Of a stretch of 8,753 bases of DNA, positions 1-4,351 are shown one piece after another. Source of the stretch: an uncultured Erysipelotrichaceae bacterium (lineage in GTDB: Bacteria; Bacillota_I; Bacilli_A; RF39; UBA660); NCBI GenBank assembly GCA_902767005.1, contig CACXFY010000093.1, positions 1 through 8,753 on the forward strand, read 5' to 3'. Below the pieces are notes generated by a model, which was not told the origin of the DNA, made no database searches, and saw only the letters and a program-made list of their open reading frames with translations. A program made the position numbers and the translations under genes. Each line of letters opens with the position of its first letter. The stretch's first letter is position 1.

Positions 1-1416
1 ATAATAGATACTGATGAGAAAAGAAAACATGGAGAGAATAGATGCCCAGATTGTGGAGCAAGTGATGTTACTTTAGATATTAAAAAAGGTAAATTAAGAT
101 GTAACTACTGTGGTAAGGAATTTGAACCAAAAGAAGTAGAAGGAATAGATAAAGAAGCTAAAGATGTAGTAGGTATAAAACATGGAAGTGGTACTAAAGA
201 TATAAAAGAAACAAATGATATAGTAACACTAAAATGTGGTGGTTGTGGAGCCGAAGTAGTAATTAATACTAATGAAACTACTAATGCTAGATGCCATTGG
301 TGTAGAAGTATATTATCTATTAATTCACAAATAGATAATGGTTCTATTCCAGATGAAGTATTACCATTTAAATTAGAAAAGAAAGATGCCGAATCTCGAA
401 TAAGAGCCTTTGTCGAAAGTAAAAAGTTCTTTGCCCATCCAAAATTTGTTCAAGAATTTAAAACCGATAATATAATGGGTGTATATTTTCCTTATTTATT
501 AATAGATTGTAACGCTCACGCTAACTTCTCAGGAGAAGGAGGAGATGTTACTAGAACTTATACAATAGTAACTGGTAAAGATAAAGACGGAAAAGAAGAA
601 ACAGAAACAGTACACGATATAGATGTATATGATATAGAAAGAGACTTTGATATTGCGATAGATGATTTAACAATAGAATCATCCAAAGATAAATTAGATA
701 AAAAGAACAAGAGTAAAACTACTAATATAATTAATTCTATAATGCCATTTGATACAGAAAACTGTGTAAAATATGAATCCAATTATTTAGTGGGATATAC
801 ATCAGAAAAAAGAGATGTTAATATATCAGATATTGAAGAAAAAATTAATCAATCACTAGTAGATATTGCTAGATTTGCTATTAACACTGATCTTAAAAAA
901 TATGATGCTGGAGTTCATTGGGAAAATGAAAAATTAGATATAAAAGGTAAACAAATAGTATCAGCTTATTTACCAGTTTGGCTATATTCATATCAAGATC
1001 AAAAGAATATTCTTCATTACGTAGCTGTAAATGCTAGAACTGGAGAAACTATGGGAAGTATTCCTATGAATAAAAGAAAACTATTTGGAATAGCTTTCTT
1101 AATAGATTTAATTATTTTAGCAATTATTCTCTTATTATATATAATAACTAATGCATCAGCATTCTTTGTCTTTTTCGCCTTTCTTTTTACTGGACCTATA
1201 TATTATGCTATAAAAGGTTCTTCATATCGTAATAGTGGAGCAAGACATAAATATGAATTAGAAACAAAGAGTACAATAACAAGTTTAATAAGAAAAGATG
1301 TTCAAACAGATACACTAAGAGAACGTTCTTTTAGCACAATAGATGGTGTAAATAATAATAGGTTAGTAGGAGAGTATACTAACTATAAAGTAGATATACA
1401 AGAAAGTGATAAATAA
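1..1416 (+). CDS. TFIIB-type zinc ribbon membrane protein (5' partial)
   Basis: The frame is open from the first base, so the start lies left of the window; no in-frame ATG occurs before 475. That internal ATG is not the start, because the upstream codons encode conserved domains. Numbering from the first codon, there are two four-cysteine zinc ribbons: C15/C18 with C34/C37 (CPDC, CNYC) and C79/C82 with C98/C101 (CGGC, CHWC). A soluble region follows, with FFAHP (143-147), MGVYFPY (159-165) and YLPVWLYSY (323-331). Two membrane segments lie near 361-382 and 388-404, then a polar C-terminal tail. This order matches proteins annotated as TFIIB-type zinc ribbon-containing (sometimes mislabelled PriA-like) in Clostridia and relatives. 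Their role is unknown; a zinc-binding cytosolic domain anchored in the membrane is an inference. The TAA stop shares one base with the next start (TAATG), implying translational coupling. The family call is fairly firm; the function is not. Confidence 0.8.
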   Translation: MIDTDEKRKHGENRCPDCGASDVTLDIKKGKLRCNYCGKEFEPKEVEGIDKEAKDVVGIKHGSGTKDIKETNDIVTLKCGGCGAEVVINTNETTNARCHWCRSILSINSQIDNGSIPDEVLPFKLEKKDAESRIRAFVESKKFFAHPKFVQEFKTDNIMGVYFPYLLIDCNAHANFSGEGGDVTRTYTIVTGKDKDGKEETETVHDIDVYDIERDFDIAIDDLTIESSKDKLDKKNKSKTTNIINSIMPFDTENCVKYESNYLVGYTSEKRDVNISDIEEKINQSLVDIARFAINTDLKKYDAGVHWENEKLDIKGKQIVSAYLPVWLYSYQDQKNILHYVAVNARTGETMGSIPMNKRKLFGIAFLIDLIILAIILLLYIITNASAFFVFFAFLFTGPIYYAIKGSSYRNSGARHKYELETKSTITSLIRKDVQTDTLRERSFSTIDGVNNNRLVGEYTNYKVDIQESDK

Positions 1417-1853
1417 TGAAAAAACACTCTAAAAAAGAAATAATAATTAGTACAGTATTCCTTACTTGGTTTGTATTATCAATAATAGCTTTATTAGTAA
1501 CATCCAGTTTAGGTATGCCATATATGTCATTATTCTTGTTTGGACAATACTTTGCTATATTCGGAGCTATAGCTCTATATGGTAAAGTTGGTATGGCAAT
1601 AATACATTATTCAGTAGGTATAATTACAATGTCTTCAGCGCCAATAGCCAAGAATTATGATCGCTTAAGTATACTCGCAACAGACTTATCAAATTATCAA
1701 AAAGCTTTTATTGGATTAGCTATAGTGATGTTAATACTTGGTTATATATCACTAATAATATATTTTATAAAGAAAAAGGATAAATACTTCAAAATATTTA
1801 TAGGATTACATTTATTATATATAATTGAAGTATTATATTTAAGTATAAGATAG
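1416..1853 (+). CDS. small multi-pass membrane protein, function unknown
   Basis: This 145-residue protein is not one I recognise. It has a basic start (KKHSKK) and about four to five hydrophobic helices, near residues 9-30, 36-55, 58-75, 97-118 and 124-143. A short loop (about 76-95) and a lysine-rich turn (119-124) separate them. No catalytic motif is visible. Its ATG overlaps the stop of the zinc-ribbon gene by one base and has only a weak upstream ribosome site (AGAAAG), so it is probably translated by coupling. Its own TAG stop lies inside the AGGAGG of the next gene. This tight packing suggests that the three products are made together and may act together in the membrane, which is inference from position only. 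Confidence 0.75.
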   Translation: MKKHSKKEIIISTVFLTWFVLSIIALLVTSSLGMPYMSLFLFGQYFAIFGAIALYGKVGMAIIHYSVGIITMSSAPIAKNYDRLSILATDLSNYQKAFIGLAIVMLILGYISLIIYFIKKKDKYFKIFIGLHLLYIIEVLYLSIR

Positions 1854-1861
1854 GAGGTATT

Positions 1862-2170
1862 ATGAAAGAATCATATTTTGATGGAGGACTATTACAATTA
1901 ATAGGTTACAAAATACTAGGAGCAATAGTAATAATATTCACTTTAGGTATATGTACTCCTTGGGCCATTACTATGGTATATAATTGGGAAATAAAACATA
2001 CTGTAATAAACGGTCAAAGATTATACTTTGATGGAACTGCTGTGCAATTATTTGGTAATTGGATTAAATGGTTTCTATTATGTGTTATAACTTTAGGTAT
2101 ATATTCTTTTTGGGTCCAAATAGCTATCCGTAAATGGAAAACTAAACATACACATTTTGTAACAGAATAA
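1862..2170 (+). CDS. DUF898-like small membrane protein with two 50-residue repeats
   Basis: The 102-residue product consists of two copies of one unit with a period of exactly 50 residues: YFDG at 5 and 55, QL at 12 and 62, G at 15 and 65, TLGI at 27 and 77, W at 34/84 and 42/92, and KHT at 45 and 95. Each unit has one hydrophobic helix (about 16-37 and 66-88) followed by an aromatic-basic stretch. The YFDG...TLGI...W pattern resembles DUF898 (YjgN-like) membrane proteins, which are usually several times longer, so this is a minimal two-helix form. The start is set by TAGGAGG, which also holds the stop of the previous gene. A strong hairpin terminator follows directly, so this is the last gene of the cluster. 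The biochemical role is unknown. Confidence 0.8.
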   Translation: MKESYFDGGLLQLIGYKILGAIVIIFTLGICTPWAITMVYNWEIKHTVINGQRLYFDGTAVQLFGNWIKWFLLCVITLGIYSFWVQIAIRKWKTKHTHFVTE

Positions 2171-2200
2171 AAATATTCATAAAAATGAATATTTTTTTAT
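2169..2200 (+). terminator. rho-independent terminator after the DUF898-like gene
   Basis: A perfect inverted repeat, AAATATTCAT (2171-2180) and ATGAATATTT (2185-2194), has a four-base A loop and extends by A-T pairs on both sides. The right arm runs straight into a T tract. It overlaps the end of the stop codon and closes the zinc-ribbon / membrane protein cluster. Confidence 0.85.
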
Positions 2201-2207
2201 TTTACTA

Positions 2208-2236
2208 TTGACAAAATGCTATGTTATTAATAAAAT
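2208..2236 (+). promoter_or_regulatory. sigma-A type promoter of the NMN adenylyltransferase-pnuC operon
   Basis: TTGACA at 2208-2213, a 17-base spacer, then TAAAAT at 2231-2236. It is the only start region here with a consensus -35; the other five rely on an extended -10. The predicted start of transcription is near 2243, giving a leader of roughly 65 bases. Operator-like repeats overlap the -10, so this is likely the regulated promoter of the window. Confidence 0.8.
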
Positions 2237-2246
2237 GTTAATAACA
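2221..2246 (+). promoter_or_regulatory. operator-like inverted repeat, copy 1, over the -10
   Basis: Arms TGTTATTAA (2222-2230) and TTAATAACA (2238-2246) are perfectly complementary across 7 bases, and the spacer contains the -10. The 21 bases at 2221-2241 recur at 2275-2295 with two mismatches. Geometry and repetition suggest a repressor site for NAD-precursor uptake. The regulator is not in the window, and the sequence does not allow assignment to NiaR, NrtR or NadR. Confidence 0.6.
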
Positions 2247-2260
2247 GAAATTAATTCTGT
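2244..2260 (+). repeat. inverted repeat near the predicted transcription start
   Basis: ACAGAA (2244-2249) and TTCTGT (2255-2260) are complementary around ATTAA. It sits at or just after the predicted start of transcription and between the two operator-like copies. It could be a small 5' RNA hairpin or part of a protein site. The sequence alone does not decide this. Confidence 0.4.
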
Positions 2261-2272
2261 AATTTTTATAAC

Positions 2273-2300
2273 TTATGTTATTAACATAATGTTAAAAAGA
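2273..2300 (+). promoter_or_regulatory. operator-like repeat, copy 2, just before the ribosome site
   Basis: This copy lies 54 bases downstream of copy 1. It contains two overlapping odd palindromes: TTATGTTA-T-TAACATAA (2273-2289) and TTAACAT-A-ATGTTAA (2281-2295). The left arm TGTTATTAA (2276-2284) is identical to copy 1; the matching right arm (2292-2300) keeps 7 of 9 bases. It ends at the GAGG ribosome site of the adenylyltransferase gene, so binding here could block elongation, enable looping with copy 1, or shape the leader RNA. Confidence 0.55.
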
Positions 2301-2308
2301 GGCGTTAT

Positions 2309-2803
2309 ATGTATAAATATAAAATAGGAATGTATGGCGGTAAATTTATGCCACTTCATAAAGGACATAATTATTGTATAGAAAAGGCTGCCTCGGAATG
2401 TGAAAAAGTCTATGTAATATTATTCTATGGTGGAAGTGATGAGTTAAAGATTCTAGCTAACAATAAAGAAGAATATTTATCAGTAGAAGATAGAATAAAG
2501 CATATAAATAATATCTGTCATAACCATAAGAATGCTATTCCCATACAAATAGATGTCTCTAAATGTAGATTACCAAATGGAGAAGAAGATTGGGATGCTG
2601 AAACACCATTAGTAAGAGAAGTAGTAGGTAATGAATTAAATGCTGTCTATTCTTCAGAGCCATCATATGAAGAGTATTTTAATAGAGCTTATCCAGAAGC
2701 TATTCATCGAATAGTAGATTATAAAAGAAAAAAATATCCCATAAGTGGAACAAAAATAAGAAATATGACTAATATTAAGGAGAGAGAAAAATGGATAATA
2801 TAA
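2309..2803 (+). CDS. NadR-type nicotinamide-nucleotide adenylyltransferase, single domain
   Basis: This cytosolic nucleotidyltransferase probably makes NAD from NMN and ATP. Visible motifs are GKFMPLHKGH (residues 11-20), the GxFxPxHxGH nucleotide-binding signature, and ISGTKIR (145-151), the ISxTxxR motif typical of NadR/NadM enzymes. The YSSEPSYEEYF stretch between them also resembles NadR. At 164 residues it is only the adenylyltransferase domain: there is no N-terminal helix-turn-helix, since the catalytic strand starts at residue 5, and no C-terminal ribosylnicotinamide kinase domain as in E. coli NadR. The ATG is preceded by AGAGG. The last 13 bases overlap pnuC, which ties the enzyme to nicotinamide riboside import. 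A separate kinase elsewhere would be needed to turn imported riboside into NMN. Related cytidylyltransferases are a less likely alternative given the pnuC partner. Confidence 0.85.
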   Translation: MYKYKIGMYGGKFMPLHKGHNYCIEKAASECEKVYVILFYGGSDELKILANNKEEYLSVEDRIKHINNICHNHKNAIPIQIDVSKCRLPNGEEDWDAETPLVREVVGNELNAVYSSEPSYEEYFNRAYPEAIHRIVDYKRKKYPISGTKIRNMTNIKEREKWII

Positions 2804-3507
2804 TAAAAAGTTTTAAACAGTTAAAATGGTATGAAATAATAATGATAATAGTAATGGTAATTATAGCTTCTCAAGCTGTATATACTGCTATTGTAGATCC
2901 TGTACATAGTACTAATCCTCTATGGTTAACAATAATTAACTTTATAAGTGCTATCTGTGGAATAATATGTATCTTCTTCTGTGCTAAAGCTAATATCTCT
3001 AATTTTATCTTTGGAACAGTAAATACTATTGTTTATGCAATATTCTTATTCTATCAAAAGATATATGGTACTTTTGCTCTAGAAGTATTATTCTATTTAC
3101 CAATTAATTTTATATCTTGGTATCTATGGGCAAAACATAGAGATAAAAAACTAACAGAAAAAACAAAGTCAAAAAAATTAACTATAGAACAAAATATAAT
3201 AGTAGCTCTAATAATAACTTTAGGTGGAATAATCTATCATATGATTCTAGTAAAGATAGGTGGAGAAGTAGCTTGGTTAGATGCCTTCACTTTAAGTATT
3301 GGAATAATAGCAGTTCTACTAGAAATGTTAAGGTTTAAAGAACAATATATATGGTGGATAATAACAGATATAATAGCTGTTGCTATGTACATAGCCCATT
3401 TTGATTTAGTATACCTAACAAAGAAAAGTATTTATCTAATTATGGCTATTATTGGACTATATAATTGGCATAAATTAAATAAAGAAAGAAATAAAAATAA
3501 TGAATAA
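2791..3507 (+). CDS. pnuC: PnuC-family nicotinamide riboside transporter
   Basis: A 238-residue membrane protein with about seven hydrophobic helices, near residues 15-35, 45-63, 70-90, 94-113, 133-155, 162-180 and 186-203, plus a last one near 212-225. The conserved PnuC features are the tryptophan-rich NFISWYLWAKHR (106-117) after helix four and the WLDAFTLSIG ... RFKEQYIWWI block (162-190). PnuC proteins move nicotinamide riboside by facilitated diffusion, with intracellular phosphorylation trapping it. The ATG at 2791 has AAGGAG at 2777-2782 and overlaps the adenylyltransferase gene by 13 bases, so the two are one transcript and probably translationally coupled. A terminator follows. Length and motifs are normal for the family, and substrate assignment is strengthened by the partner gene. 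Confidence 0.9.
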   Translation: MDNIIKSFKQLKWYEIIMIIVMVIIASQAVYTAIVDPVHSTNPLWLTIINFISAICGIICIFFCAKANISNFIFGTVNTIVYAIFLFYQKIYGTFALEVLFYLPINFISWYLWAKHRDKKLTEKTKSKKLTIEQNIIVALIITLGGIIYHMILVKIGGEVAWLDAFTLSIGIIAVLLEMLRFKEQYIWWIITDIIAVAMYIAHFDLVYLTKKSIYLIMAIIGLYNWHKLNKERNKNNE

Positions 3508-3512
3508 ATAAT

Positions 3513-3543
3513 AATATCCACAATAATTGTGGATATTTTTTTT
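3513..3543 (+). terminator. rho-independent terminator after pnuC
   Basis: AATATCCACAAT (3513-3524) and ATTGTGGATATT (3526-3537) form a perfect inverted repeat; the real hairpin would open the middle bases to give a short loop. The right arm merges into eight T residues (3536-3543). It ends the NAD salvage operon. Part of the left arm is repeated in the next promoter. Confidence 0.88.
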
Positions 3544-3549
3544 AAAATA

Positions 3550-3558
3550 TGATATAAT
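3550..3558 (+). promoter_or_regulatory. extended -10 promoter before the 3588 gene
   Basis: TGATATAAT: TG at 3550-3551 and a perfect TATAAT at 3553-3558, ending 29 bases before the ATG. No good -35 stands at 16-18 bases; TTGTGG at 3528 is 19 bases away and lies inside the terminator. The promoter starts only a few bases after the terminator T tract. Confidence 0.7.
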
Positions 3559-3587
3559 ATCCACTAGTTTTTACATGGAGGAATACT

Positions 3588-4310
3588 ATGGAAGATTTAA
3601 ATATTGTTGAAATAAAAGAACCAAATCAAGTCCTAGATTTATTAAAAACAGAAGTATCACTAGTATTATCTAGTATGTATGAAGAAGCTAAAGAAAATAT
3701 ATCTATTGATAGAGAAGATTATGAAACAGAAGAAGAGTATCAAATAATGCATCGTATAAATGAATTAGAACTAATAGATGAAATAAAAGAAGTAAAACAT
3801 ACTATATTCTCTGGCTTATTAGATACATATAATACTTTAGTAAGAGAATCAAATTTATTTAGAGCTAAAGTAGCTTCTGAAAAAAGAGAATCTGAGGAAA
3901 TGATTGATCTAGCAAGTTTTGATATGAAAAAAGCTGGAATAATAACAGTTGGTGGATCATTACTATTACCTATAATTGCTCCTCTACTAATAATATTTAA
4001 TGGATCAAGAATAGGATTAGATATTTTAACTAAGAAATATCATAGTGAAAGAATAGAATTTAACGAAATGTTATTAAAAGAAATAAAAGAAGTACAAGAT
4101 CCATTTTATGAATTAATAGATACTTTAAGAACTGATTATCATAGATCTAATGAAGAATTAAAAGAATTAGAAGAAAAAGCTATAAATGGAGAAGATATAT
4201 CTAGTGCATTAATAGAATTCATTAATCCAGAAAGAATAGGATTAGAAAGAATAGATTTAAAGGAAATACCATTAGATGACGAACTAAAGTATATAAAAAG
4301 AATAGACTAG
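3588..4310 (+). CDS. hypothetical helical protein with a central hydrophobic segment
   Basis: I do not recognise this 240-residue protein. It is mostly charged and helix-forming, rich in Glu, Lys and Ile, with one hydrophobic stretch at about 116-138 containing VGGSLLLPIIAPLLIIF. That leaves two long amphipathic arms (about 10-110 and 145-205) with heptad-like spacing of leucine and isoleucine, so coiled-coil packing or membrane attachment is possible. No enzyme motif is visible. The start is supported by TGGAGG (3576-3581) and an extended -10 upstream. The last codons form the left arm of its terminator. It precedes the two-HEPN gene, but a terminator and a separate promoter lie between them, so shared function is only a possibility. 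Confidence 0.7.
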   Translation: MEDLNIVEIKEPNQVLDLLKTEVSLVLSSMYEEAKENISIDREDYETEEEYQIMHRINELELIDEIKEVKHTIFSGLLDTYNTLVRESNLFRAKVASEKRESEEMIDLASFDMKKAGIITVGGSLLLPIIAPLLIIFNGSRIGLDILTKKYHSERIEFNEMLLKEIKEVQDPFYELIDTLRTDYHRSNEELKELEEKAINGEDISSALIEFINPERIGLERIDLKEIPLDDELKYIKRID

Positions 4311-4325
4311 TAAGTCTATTCTTTT
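4296..4325 (+). terminator. terminator whose left arm lies inside the coding region
   Basis: AAAAGAATAGACT (4296-4308) and AGTCTATTCTTTT (4313-4325) are perfectly complementary over 13 bases around the loop AGTA. The left arm encodes the last residues (KRID) of the upstream protein, and the TAG stop begins at the base of the loop. The 20-base core (4301-4320) differs by one base from the terminator at 6507-6526. Confidence 0.8.
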
Positions 4326-4327
4326 GC

Positions 4328-4336
4328 TGCTATAAT
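4328..4336 (+). promoter_or_regulatory. extended -10 promoter before the two-HEPN gene
   Basis: TGCTATAAT with TG at 4328-4329 and TATAAT at 4331-4336. No -35 match is seen at the usual spacing, where terminator bases lie instead. The end of the -10 is only 15 bases from the ATG, so transcription would start around 4342-4344 and leave a leader of about 8-10 bases. Confidence 0.65.
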
Positions 4337-4340
4337 TAAA

Positions 4341-4351
4341 TTGGTGATAAT
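4341..4351 (+). promoter_or_regulatory. GGTGAT-type ribosome binding site
   Basis: TTGGTGATAAT immediately precedes the ATG at 4352. GGTGAT pairs with the 5' part of the usual anti-Shine-Dalgarno (the GGTGAT of AGGAGGTGAT) rather than the AGGAGG core used by most genes here. The same block occurs before 6561. It supports the chosen start, since no AGGAGG-like site is nearby. Confidence 0.55.

Noticed and set aside
475..477. ATG at 475 as the start of the first gene
   Set aside because: The frame is open back to base 1 and the upstream codons encode two clear zinc ribbons and conserved family motifs, so this ATG is an internal methionine.
558..782. Minus-strand open frame of 74 codons
   Set aside because: It lies opposite a well-supported coding region, has low-complexity Ser/Ile/Leu content typical of an antisense shadow, and has no ribosome site.
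2208..2308. Classic E. coli NadR operator (TGTTTA-N6-TAAACA)
   Set aside because: The arms here are TGTTATTAA/TTAATAACA with a 7-base spacer. The resemblance is only partial, so no named regulator is assigned.
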